From assembly GCA_032622095.1 (NCBI GenBank), contig CP136065.1:216174151-216238150 (forward strand): a stretch of 64,000 bases of DNA, in the 5' to 3' direction. The translations under genes and the position numbers were made by a program. The notes below the pieces were generated by a model. It saw only the letters and a list, made by a program, of their open reading frames with translations, searched no databases and was not told where the DNA came from. Below, piece after piece: positions 24,594-34,815 of this stretch; the first letter of the stretch is position 1, and every line of letters begins with the position of its first letter. The DNA comes from Siphonodentalium dalli. Taxonomy: Eukaryota > Mollusca > Scaphopoda > Gadilida > Siphonodentaliidae.

Positions 24594-24740
24594 AACCCAT
24601 AGGGAGCCCCACATAGACTGGAGCAGATGACACTCTGTGGTGCATGCCGCCATCTATGTGAGGCTCCCTGTGGGTTACATTTAAAACTGGCTCCTCAAGT
24701 ATATTTAAACCCATCATTAGGGAGCCCCATATAGACTGGA
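24594..24740. repeat. Small inverted and direct repeat cluster
   Basis: AAACCCATAGGGAGCCCCAC faces ATGTGAGGCTCCCTGTGGGT to form a hairpin of about 90 bp, and the segment CAAGTATATTTAAACCCAT plus AGGGAGCCCC..TAGACTGGAGCA is repeated directly about 110 bp later. Confidence 0.7.
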
Positions 24741-24741
24741 G

Positions 24742-24803
24742 CAAGATTATTCTCAATTTCTGTTTGATCACCATACAGGAGTGTTTCACATCACTTTAAG
24801 TAA
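24742..24803 (+). repeat. Dispersed 60-bp repeat, copy 1
   Basis: GCAAGATTATTCTC and GGAGTGTTTCACATCACTTT recur with similar spacing at about 57,858-57,915. The surrounding sequences differ, so this is a dispersed fragment of unknown type. Confidence 0.6.
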
Positions 24804-25000
24804 ATATATAAATACTAACCATCCCTATGCATCTGACAGAAGTTGAAAACATGCAAATTGCGCCAATACCTCAGTTCTATCAACCTGTTATATGATGAAT
24901 AAAGTTTGATGCTGGTGGTCATTTAGAGACCCGAGGATATATCAAATTTAATGGATGAAGTTTCCATGTCTCAGTGAGTAATTCAGTGGAGGGAGCACTA

Positions 25001-25158
25001 TACAGTAATGCCCTTAATAATCAACTCCATAACCACAGGATAATTATGGGTAACTTTTCAGGATTTAGTCGGAAATATGGCTTGTTGCCATTCATCGGAA
25101 AGCTCTGTGAGAGCTTTCCGATGAATGGTAACAAGCCATATTTCCGACTAAATCCTGA
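25001..25158 (+). mobile_element. Tc1/mariner-type MITE copy T2, left part
   Basis: Starts TA then CAGTAATGCCC and carries the arm, the CGGAAATATGGCTTGTTGCC stem and the returning ATTTCCGACTAAATCCTGAA, where similarity stops. The missing right end is found at 27,297-27,350, so a 2.1-kb insertion splits this copy. Confidence 0.85.
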
Positions 25159-25319
25159 ACAAGACAGTCAATGACTGTGGGGTCGCTCACCAGACTGCAA
25201 AGACTGATAAGACTGGGACTCTGGAGACCAAAACAGTCAGCACTTTTCATAATCACTTTAAAAGAAGTAGATTTAAACAGGATATGTGGCTAGAGAGACT
25301 GTAAGTATGTAGATTGTTG

Positions 25320-25374
25320 AAAATCCACCTTGAAATTGCCAACTGTACACTACTGATCACCCCCCATTTAAAAA
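25320..25374 (+). repeat. Half of a small palindromic element
   Basis: TCCACCTTGAAATTGC and ACACTACTGATCACCCCCC match the right arm of the complete palindrome at 61,875-61,938. Confidence 0.7.
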
Positions 25375-25514
25375 CAAATCTGAATTGCAGTCAAGGAAGA
25401 ACATTCCATTCTATATAAGCCAAATAGTTCTTGCAAAACATATTTTAAGAATTACTATGCAGTTAAGTCTCTGGCTCTGCCCTTATTTGACTTTGTGATC
25501 CCATTTTCACAAAT

Positions 25515-25757
25515 CTGATAAGGATAAGATTTAAGTTCCCCAGTTGAAGTTGGTGATATTCACCCATTGGGCACCTCATTTATGAATTTTATCTTCTGCA
25601 AGTTAGGGGATATAGAAACTTCCTAGAAGGGAAATTTAACTAACAACAATGTAAATTTGATACTGTAGATACTTCCCAGAAGATGAGGCCTAAGCAGAAT
25701 GAGGTCTCCAGAAGGTGAATTTGGTTATGCTAGCCCGCTGTGTGGGATAGCATCACA
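25515..25757. mobile_element. Family F element, copy 3 (truncated)
   Basis: Reverse orientation relative to copy 1: AAGTTCCCCAGTTGAAGTTG, GTTAGGGGATATAGAAACTT, then GAGGTCTCCAGAAGGTGAAT and TGTGTGGGATAGCATCAC, where it breaks off. Confidence 0.75.
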
Positions 25758-25794
25758 AAAAGCGTGTATGTTCCTACATTGTGCATGCCTGGCC

Positions 25795-26256
25795 TCAAGC
25801 AACACAATGTATTATACAATCAAGCCTTGAAATAGTGTGAAAGTGTGTCTGTCATTTGCAGAATGAGGTCCCCAGAGGGTGAATTTAGTGATGCTATCCC
25901 GCACAGCGGGCTAGCATCACTAAATTCACCCACTGGGGACCTCATTCTGCTAGGGCCCCCAACTGCTATGGCAGACCTAGGATAAGATTGAAGTTCCCCA
26001 GTTGAAGTTGGTGATGTTCACCCATTGGGCACCTCAATTATGAATTTATCTTCTGCAAATTAGGGGATATAGAAACTTCCTAGAAGGGAAATGTAACTAA
26101 CAACAATGTTAATTTGATACTATAGATACTTCCCAGAAGATGAGGCCTAAGCAGAATGAGGTCTCCAGAGGGTGAATTTGGTGATGCTAGGCCGCTGTGT
26201 GGGATAGCATCACTAAATTCACCCTCTGGGGACCTCATTCTGCAAATGACATTAGT
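25795..26256. mobile_element. Family F element, copy 4 (near complete)
   Basis: Starts at TCAAGCCTTGAAATAGTGTG and TGTCTGTCATTTGCAGAATG, has a nearly perfect stem GGTCCCCAGAGGGTGAATTT / AAATTCACCCACTGGGGACC, the middle module TTGAAGTTGGTGATGTTCAC, and a right stem ending GACCTCATTCTGCAAATGAC. It is highly similar to copy 3 over their shared part. Confidence 0.85.
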
Positions 26257-27296
26257 CCTGATATGAACAATACATGAGAGATTGGGAATTAATGACATCT
26301 AGCAAATCTGCAGGAATGTTTATAAACATATCAAGATTGACATGATTGTGTCGGCATACCCAGAATATATACAGTTACAGCCAAAGTAAATGCTTCTTAT
26401 TAATGATTCTGTCAAGAATTTGAGTAAATTTTATTTTTGAGACCAGGCCAGGGTGGCAGAAGCAGTGCACTTGAATGAAGGGCCAGGGGCCACAACCTAC
26501 AGAAATGTAATGGCATTAGTTTTTCAATTATCAAAAAATGTTAAACAATATATATATATATTAAATTGACCATGGAGTTAAATACACTTTTTTTTTTTTT
26601 TTTTAAATATTCTAATAAAAAAAAAACAATTCCACAGTTTTTTTTAAATATTCTTTTATTTTTTAATATATCATTTCTTTTCTATTCTTTTCTTTTTTGG
26701 TTAAAGAGTTTAATCTGAATTTTTTTTCTTCTGAGTTATGTCCCTGGCCCCACCCACATTTGACCCAGTGACCTCATTTGAACAAATCTGAACCCCAGTC
26801 AACCAATGATCCTTCATACCAAATATGAACCCATTTGGCCTGATGGTATTCGAGAAGAAGATGTTTAAAAGAATTACTATGGAGGGAAAGAGTTATGGCC
26901 CTGGTTTCTCAACTAATCAACCTGGTGACCTCATTTGAACAAATCTGGATGTGAGTCACCTAGGGAACATCCACACCAAATATGAACCCATTAGGCCTTA
27001 TGGTTCTGGAAAAGAAGTCGTTATAAGAATTACTATGAAGGAATAGAGTTGTGGCCCTGCTTTCGCAACTATTTGACCCAGTGACCTCATTTGAACAAAT
27101 CTGAATGAGAGTCACCTAGGGAACATGCACACCAAATATGAACCAATTCGGTCCAATGGAACTTTAGAAGAAGATGTTCAAAGAATTGTTGACGGACGGA
27201 TGGACGGATGGACGGATGGACGGACGGATGGACGGACGACGGACGAGGAGTGATGACTATAGCTCCACCGGAGACTTCGTCTCAGGTGAGCTAAAA

Positions 27297-27352
27297 ATTA
27301 CCCATAATTCTGCTGTCGTTAAGGAGTCGATTATTTAGGGCATTACTATAGT
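27297..27352 (+). mobile_element. Tc1/mariner-type MITE copy T2, right part
   Basis: ATTACCCATAATTCTGCTGT, AAGGAGTCGATTATTTAGGG and CATTACTATA complete the right terminus of the split MITE. Confidence 0.8.
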
Positions 27353-27357
27353 TAACA

Positions 27358-27792
27358 ACTTCCAAGCCTTGAAATAGTGTTTGTCATATGCAGAATGAGA
27401 TCCCCAGAGGGTGAAGTTAGTGACACTACCCTGCGCGGCGAGTTAGTTAAATTCACCCTCTTGGGACCTCATTCTGCTTAAACCTCATCTTCTGGGATGT
27501 AAATTAACATTATTTTAGTTACTTTTTCCCTTCTGTTCAGTTTGTACATCCCCTAATTTGCAGAAGATAAAATTGCATAATCGAGGTGACTAATGGGTGA
27601 ACATCACCAACATTAACAGGGGAACTTCAATCTGATCCTAGGTCTCCCATAGCAGTTGAGGCCTCAGCAGAATGAGGTCCCCAGAGGGTGAATTTGGTGA
27701 TACTAGCCCACCATGAGGGATAGTGTCACTAAATTCACCCTCTGTGGACCTCATTTTGCAAATGACAGGCACAATATTTCAAGGCTTGAAAT
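27358..27792. mobile_element. Family F element, copy 5
   Basis: Bounded by CCAAGCCTTGAAATAGTG and its inverted partner AATATTTCAAGGCTTG, and again contains two GGGTGAA..TTCACCC hairpin modules and the central CTAATGGGTGAACATCACC module. Confidence 0.85.
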
Positions 27793-27914
27793 GTAGCAAA
27801 CTTTCAGTCTGTGTAGAATATAAGGCCACACAATGTCAATTTCCAGTTTCTCAGGGTAAAATTACTTGAAAAACATGCGAGCGTCAGTTTTAAAATTTAT
27901 TATTTATTTATAGA

Positions 27915-27967
27915 TCCCATGCAAGCCTGCAAATAGCGTGTCTGTCATTTACAGAATGAGGTCCCCT
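27915..27967. mobile_element. Family F terminus, copy 6 (fragment)
   Basis: GCAAGCCTGCAAATAGCGTG and TGTCTGTCATTTACAGAATG followed by AGGTCCCC match the family F end; the rest is absent. Confidence 0.7.
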
Positions 27968-28904
27968 CAATTACTATTTATTTGGATTCGGGGGTAAAAA
28001 ATATTTGATTCGAGTCGAGGAACCCACCAATCAAAGCTCAGAGTTATTAGATATCGATTTTGACATCTATTATTTTTCAACATCGAGAATTATGAGTGGC
28101 CCAGTAAACAGTCGACGAGCCTTCAAAATTCATAACTCAAGGGTCAGCGGAGTCCAACAAATTATTGTTGGCGACGGCCGCCATTTTGTATTGATTAATA
28201 CCGCATCGAAATGTGGAATTGAGCAAACTGCTCCAGAGGGGGGGGGGGGGGGATAAAAAACTTTGTTCCAGCAAATGTTAGCTATACTAATTCATCATAT
28301 GTAGGCACATCATGCTCCTATAGCCAAAAATATTTTTTTAAATTGAATGTAAATTAAACCAAACTCTGGTTAACAATAAGTGAAATTGCATGAAAAAGTT
28401 TTGTTTACATATTTTATAATTTTTTTTTTAAATATTTGCCCCGAAAGAGGATTCTAGCGGCCTTACTGGACGTTAGATATAATCTTCTATTTTCTAACGG
28501 TATTTCCGCCGAAAAGAATGATGGAATATTCTCAATGTTTAAGGCCGACAAACGGAAACTATAAGTTCCGATTGAAAGATCACAGAGTCATTTTAAGATT
28601 GCTTCTTGGGAAACCAGTAAAGGCGTCATGACATCACCACGTACATCATGACGTCACAACCTATCTCGGCGCGCAAAACTACAGACAGGACTGCATCGAT
28701 GGCCAGACAGCTGAGACTCGTATTACTCGGGTAGGGTAAACGACACATCTGCCAACATTTACGTTATATATGATTATTTACATATATATGATTTTCTTAT
28801 GTCCCGTTACGTCATCAAATCCTTCTAAAGATAAAATTTCATCCGATAATGAATTGAACATTAACAAGCGGGCGTAAACTATGTTTACGTATGAACATAT
28901 TAGA
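27968..28904. promoter_or_regulatory. GC-richer, promoter-like stretch left of array 2
   Basis: The interval holds a GGCCGCCATTTTG (YY1-like) site near 28,178, a perfect CRE palindrome TGACGTCA at 28,649-28,656, a second TACGTCA near 28,809 and GGCGCGCAAAA (E2F-like, complement TTTTGCGCGCC) at 28,668-28,678. An 83-codon open frame at 28,005-28,256 ends in a G run and is not recognised. There is no direct evidence of transcription; motif clustering alone suggests a regulatory region. Confidence 0.3.
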
Positions 28905-30417
28905 TATCCGCAGCATGATTACTCTATTAATATATATCCACAGCATGATTACTCTAATAGATATCCACAGCATGATTACTCTATTAATAGATATCCACAG
29001 CATGATTACTCTATTAATAGATATCCACAGCATGATTACTCTATTAATATATATCCACAGCATGATTACTCTATTAATACATATCCACAGCATGATTGCT
29101 CTATTAATACATATACACAACATGATTGCTCTATTAATACATATCCACAGCATGATTGCTCTATTAATACATATCTCCAGCATGATTACTCTATTAATAG
29201 ATATCCGCAGCATGATTACTCTATTAATAGATATCCGCAGCATGATTACTCTATTAATACATATCCGCAGCATGATTACTCTATTAATATATATCCCCAG
29301 CATGATTACTCTATTAATAGATATCCGCAGCATGATTACTCTATTAATACATATCCGCAGCATGATTACTCTATTAATATATATCCCCAGCATGATTACT
29401 CTATTAATATATATCCGCAGCATGATTACTCTATTAATATATATCCGCAGCATGATTACTCTATTAATACATATCCGCAGCATGATTACTCTATTAATAT
29501 ATATCCCCAGCATGATTACTCTATTAATAGATATCCGCAGCATGATTACTCTATTAATACATATCCGCAGCATGATTACTCTATTAATATATATCCCCAG
29601 CATGATTACTCTATTAATATATATCCGCAGCATGATTACTCTATTAATATATATCCGCAGCATGATTACTCTATTAATACATATCCCCAGCATGATTACT
29701 CTATTAATAGATATCCGCAGCATGATTACTCTATTAATAGATATCCGCAGCATGATTACTCTATTAATACATATCCACAGCATGATTACTCTATTAATAC
29801 ATATCCCCAGCATGATTACTCTATTAATAGATATCCGCAGCATGATTACTCTATTAATACATATCCGCAGCATGATTACTCTAATAGATATCCACAGCAT
29901 GATTACTCTATTAATATATATCCACAGCATGATTACTCTATTAATAGATATCCGCAGCATGATTACTCTATTAATATATATCCACAGCATGATTACTCTA
30001 TTAATAGATATCCGCAGCATGATTACTCTATTAATACATATCCCCAGCATGATTACTCTATTAATAGATATCCGCAGCATGATTACTCTATTAATACATA
30101 TCCCCAGCATGATTACTCTATTAATAGATATCCGCAGCATGATTACTCTATTAATACATATCCGCAGCATGATTACTCTAATAGATATCCACAGCATGAT
30201 TACTCTATTAATATATATCCACAGCATGATTACTCTATTAATAGATATCCGCAGCATGATTACTCTATTAATATATATCCACAGCATGATTACTCTATTA
30301 ATACATATCTCCAGCATGATTAATATATTAATAGATATCCGCAGCATGATTACTCTATTAATACATATCCACAGCATGATTACTCTATAAATAGATATCC
30401 GCAGCATGATTACTCTA
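28905..30417. repeat. 30-bp tandem array, array 2
   Basis: About 50 copies of the same 30-bp unit as array 1. It differs in variant content: the ATATCCGCAG form is common here and not seen in array 1, whereas ATATCTCCAG, frequent in array 1, occurs only about twice. Blocks repeat in higher order (for example the GATATCCGCAG / CATATCCGCAG / TATATCCCCAG order at 29,201-29,640, and 29,821-30,180 copied at 30,121-30,340). Open frames of about 500 codons on both strands are artefacts of the unit length. Confidence 0.97.
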
Positions 30418-31093
30418 TTTATGTCAAGCTCTATGTCAACACTTTCTTTATTTTAAATCGCAAATCTCATCCTATTGAGACAACATTAACTGAAGTTTTC
30501 ATCAATAAACAAACATAGAGTCTAAATTTCAACAAATGGGCGTAACTAAGAGTGAATAATCAACAATTTGGAAAGATTCATCACTTGTTGTGTGGTGTAT
30601 TTCGCACTCCTAATGAAATTTGATCATACACTGACATGCCAAAAATAGTTTCATACACTTATAGCATACCTTTTGCTAACATCGTTTAAAAATACAATGT
30701 GATCAGTCAGGGTTTGTAAAGAGCACAAAACACATATTCATAATAAACCTACTTTTATATTTATTCTTTTGAAAGTTGATTTGAATCCTGAATATTTATT
30801 GACGACCAAATTAAAATATAATCACCATAGGAATCAACATAGGTGTCCAGAGGGCAGAATATCATTCACAAGACTATTTCGTTTCCACTTTTCGAATATG
30901 AAGCCAAATTATCTCAATTTCATCAAATTCTTTATATAAGAAATGAACGGCGGTTTCAATGTGGTCATGGGATTTTGACCGCGAGAACAATTCAGCAAAC
31001 TGCATGAACCCTGCGGAGTTGAATCCGCCATTTATTATTTATATTTATATACTTAAATTCATTATGAACTACATGTAGGTTGTCTGTCTTACC
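30418..31093. repeat. Right flank of 30-bp array, copy 2
   Basis: Nearly identical to 9,031-9,710 from GTCAAGCTCTATGTCAACAC to CTGTCTTACC, with a few substitutions and small indels. The GGCGGTTTCAA/TTGAATCCGCC stem and the CTACATGTAG palindrome are conserved. After the boundary the two loci have unrelated sequence. Confidence 0.9.
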
Positions 31094-31099
31094 AACTAG

Positions 31100-31830
31100 T
31101 TATACAACTTTAAATCAACGCATGGAGTTCAGTTCGGACAGTCGAATCCTCGCTTTTTAGAAAACCAAACATTCAAATTTTGGATTGGTAAACCATTTAT
31201 TGGCTGGGGTTGTTAATGTCCCCTTATTTTGTTGGTCAAATTGTGAGAATCCATCGACGGAGAACGGAATAATGCAATTTCAAGGTTAAGTATACATATA
31301 TGACGAAATGTCTTGTTTAGCTTGTGATGAATTTAGACATGATTTCAAGAATGACAATATCTGAAACTAACAAGTTTCGGCTGTGGATAAGAAATTGACA
31401 ACACGCCGTTCTACCATAATGATATATTTGTGAGGTCGGGGGAATATTTGTAGCAGCAAGGAAATTTAGGAAAATGATCAAACTCTACTGAGTAGCGCGG
31501 TTATTTGAACATCAACGCTTAGTAAGACTAAACGTATTGTAACATCGCTCGGTTGTGCATTTGTCTGCGGTATTTCAAAATTAGCTGCATTTATATAATG
31601 CTATTGTGCAACTATGTGGTCCACGGTGCTCATATAAGTAGACCCAATAGGAACCTACATGTAGCACCATAAAACGAATTTACGTCGGTCGCAACACTAT
31701 ATATGCACAATGCTTTCAATTAAAAACGATAATTAGGCAAATGAGCAAACACCATTGTTCGCGATGTTTCGAATGTTGTGGGGTTATAAATAGAGTGTCA
31801 TCTTTATATTATAGCATAACGGTTTAGGTG
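31100..31830 (+). repeat. Promoter-like repeat, copy A (most diverged)
   Basis: Matches 37,500-38,300 in order: GTTCGGACAGTCGAATC, AATGCAATTTCAAGGTTAAG, AAATTGACAACAC, TGCAATTGTC-type segment, CCACGGTGCTC, ACCCAATAGGAACC, TTAGGCAAATGAGCAAACACC and GGGGTTATAAATAGAGTG. The TATA-like box is at about 31,783 and the octamer found in copies B and C is mutated here. It lies upstream of the LINE remains. Confidence 0.65.
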
Positions 31831-32602
31831 AGAGATCTCCACATGTTGTACATCTCATGTACCGCTAGGTTACTCGTCGCTGAATGATTTCTCACACAAA
31901 TCACAATGATACGGAAACCAACCGTAACGGGAACTGGAACTTTTTAATGCTCCGTTAATATATATAAGAAAATTTGTCTAAATTGAAGAAAAATCATCAA
32001 AATCGTCTGAAAATCGCAGGGATCATTCGGAAAAGGATTTTGCTTCTGTTGCAGTAGAAATTATTCAGATTCAATGGATTTCGAATAAGTTCAAGACCAG
32101 GAAATATTCTCGGATTCCGTTTTGTGATCGTCGGATTATTCCAAAATTCAGTGTAGCCTAAATTAATTAATTTCCGTTTCAATTGTCTGAAAGAACAGTC
32201 GTTCCCGTTGCCAAGAAAATTCTAAATCAGCTAATTTCAATCAAATTTGAATTTTTCTTAATCAAACCGATCATTTTCAGGTATACAATAACATTCACAG
32301 CATTTCTATGCAGTGTTCTATTGCTAAATACTTTCACTCGCTGATTTATAATAGTAATACTAACACTAGTATAGTAGTAACACTACTATCTTGATTCCTG
32401 CAAAGACATTTAGACTTTAAGACCTAAATCAAAATATGCTTAAATCCAGTATCAGCAAATTGCAATTCCAATTGCAATATTCCTTCAAGGGATCCTTGTT
32501 TGATTGTAGTCCAACAGACATTGATTTAATAAATCTTTGCCGTAGTGGATCCTTCAACAGCTCGTTCTTTGCAGTGCTGGCCAATTATATATTGTCACAA
32601 AC
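31831..32602. other. Unassigned stretch upstream of LINE ORF1
   Basis: AT-rich sequence; may be the 5' untranslated part of the LINE. No motif recognised. Confidence 0.4.
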
Positions 32603-34815
32603 ATGTCATTGCCAGCTTCAATATCTCCAAGTCCAATGCTTGATGAAGTCATTGTTAGCGAAGAAAAACTACTGAATCAAAACAGCAGCAACACAGACCG
32701 TAGAAGTGAAAGAATTCATGGAAAAATTGACATGAGAGAAGGTAAGAAGAAAGAATATAGTCTCAATGATGATGAACTCATCAAGAAAGAAGTAAGATCA
32801 AATGCACAAGCTGAAGAAATTATTCATATCGACAATGCCGGAAACCACATCTTCACATTGCGAAAAAGAATGTTTGATCTGTATGTTGATACTAGTAACG
32901 CCCTCAAATTCTTCGACGACATCAAAGAAGATGCAGATGGTCCATACAAAATCCAATATGAAGATATACGGGAAAAACCTGTAGAGATACTCATCAAAGT
33001 CTCAACAAGACACCACAAAATAGGAAAGGCTGCTTGCGATACACACTGGTATTCTATCTAACAAAAAGCAAGTTTATGGCTAAAGGCAAGCATGTTTATC
33101 TCTTCTACAATGACCATGCTGCAATCCGTCATCAAATCACAAATACTAAGAAATTCAATCAAATTTTCAGCAAAAACAGGAACGATATTGCAGAAGAGTT
33201 GTCACTTATCTCCTATACTAATCTTGCTCCAGGAGCGATCATTCCATCAAACATTCATCAATCTGCAACCCATAGAAGAGACAAGAATGAAGATAGACCA
33301 TGCTCAACCAGTCCACCTCTGGATGATTCAATCACAGAAATCAAATCGAAACTTCCAACAAACAAGTCATCTTCAGGATCTCCATCTGTAATTAATAAGT
33401 CCATGGATAAAATGGTTACTTTCTGTTGCTCTATATGTAACAGGCCTGCTGTGATGAAACAATCGAGTGTTCAAGATGTCTTATGTGGCTACATAAGAAA
33501 TGCAAAAATATGACAGATGATGTTTTTGAAGCTCAACAATCGAACACAACTGTTCCATATATTTGTTCTGGATGTAAACACTCTTACTCAACTAAAGAAG
33601 AGTGTGGAGAGACATCAACACCCAATCTTGATGCAACATCTGTCAAAAGACATCCATTCAAGCAGAGAGTCAAATACCTCAACCGTGATTTCTCAGCAGA
33701 CACAGGGAATTGGGAGTACCACACCTGAAGATCCTACTATTAACAGTACCACTTCATCGGACGACTCTGAAGTGCCCATTCCAGCTTCAAACATTCCGAG
33801 CAAAGTCAACACTAACATCAAGAAGGATAAACAGAATACCAAAAAACAAACCTTCAAGATAGATGACATTTCCAAACAACTGGCAGCATGTAGAAGCGAA
33901 ATCATCAGGTTAGAAAGTCTAAGTGAAGAGAAAGACAGAACTATCGCTCTTCTTCGGCATAATACTGATAAGTCTAATTGGGAGCAATATACATCAATGA
34001 ATCATTCATCCAATGTATCAGAAAACACTCTTCCCTCTAAGATGGATCGGATTACAACAGAAATAAAATTACTGCAACTTGAGCAGAATAGCATCAAATG
34101 TATGATAGATTCTGTATTAAAGTCCCAGACTCAACAAGAAGCTACAATGCCTACAGCTAATAGATTAGAAGACTTTAAACTTTTGCCTTCTGCATGTGGA
34201 CACTCTTCAATGCCTCAGGCTTTTTTAGAGCATGGCCGAGCCTCAACCAATACTGCACAAAGATCAACCTACCAGAATCACGAGTTACGATCAGAACTAG
34301 GAAGCAGTCACATAGTAAGACCAACTTCAATGCCTCAGACTTTTTTAGAGCATGGCCGAGACTCAACCAATACTGTGCAAAGTCCAACCTACCAGAATCA
34401 CGAGTTACAACCAGAACCAGAAAGCAGTCACATAGTAAGACCAACTGTAATAGAAACAGAAAACATCTATTACCACGTCAGAACAGCGACAGAATTGATG
34501 TATCCCCATCTGTTTGTCAACATGAAAGACATAATTTTCATAAAGGATATAGAGCGGAAGTTTATACGGATAGAGACATCATCCAACAAGGCCGAACCTC
34601 AACCGTCCCAGAGAAGAGCACCCTTCAGGCATCCTCGTCAGAAAACAGCGAATCTATCTCGAACACAAGAAAGAAATCTAGCAAGGAGACCTGGAGGTCA
34701 ATATCGAAGACCTCAATGGAATGAATACCTACAACAGAAGACAATTCCTCAAATAACTCGCCCAACAGTCCCAGTGAATTATCAGAGATTCGCATTCCAT
34801 CCCTCAATATACTAA
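32603..34815 (+). pseudogene. CR1-like LINE ORF1 remnant with PHD finger, frameshifted
   Basis: Coding signal moves between frames: 32,603-33,061 (FTLRKRMFDLYVDTSNALKF), 33,034-33,450 (YLTKSKFMAKGKHVYLFYND), about 33,455-33,728 and finally about 33,690-34,815. A PHD-type zinc finger spans one shift: VTFCCSICNRPA in one frame, then ECSRCLMWLHKKC and PYICSGC in the next, giving CxxC, CxxC, HxxC, CxxC. A coiled coil follows (ISKQLAACRSEIIRLESL). PHD fingers in ORF1 are known from CR1-type non-LTR retrotransposons. At 34,207-34,447 a 120-bp segment (40 residues, SMPQAFLEHGRAS...) is duplicated in frame. ORF1 would bind RNA in the retrotransposition particle; with three shifts it is not functional. 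Confidence 0.7.

Larger units (their letters stand above)
25159..27296 (+). mobile_element. Family G repeat inserted in MITE T2 (about 157-bp monomers, GGAC tail)
   Basis: Lies exactly between the two halves of T2. Its recognisable part has at least three monomers in which GACCTCATTTGAACAAATCT recurs at 26,770, 26,927 and 27,083 (spacing 156-157 bp), then a GGACGGATGGACGG tail (27,188-27,243) and the terminus GAGACTTCGTCTCAGGTGAG. A diverged start of a monomer at about 25,430-25,510 is interrupted by two family F copies. A related copy is at 62,215-62,480. No coding sequence. Simple ATATAT, T-runs and A-runs occupy 26,555-26,730. Confidence 0.7.

Noticed and set aside
28005-28256. 83-codon open frame as a gene
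   Set aside because: Ends in glycines encoded by a G run and shows no family motif; the interval is better described by its regulatory-like motifs.
34194-34724. Second open frame overlapping LINE ORF1
   Set aside because: It reads the duplicated 120-bp unit in another frame; only its far end may belong to the ORF2 start, so it is not listed separately.
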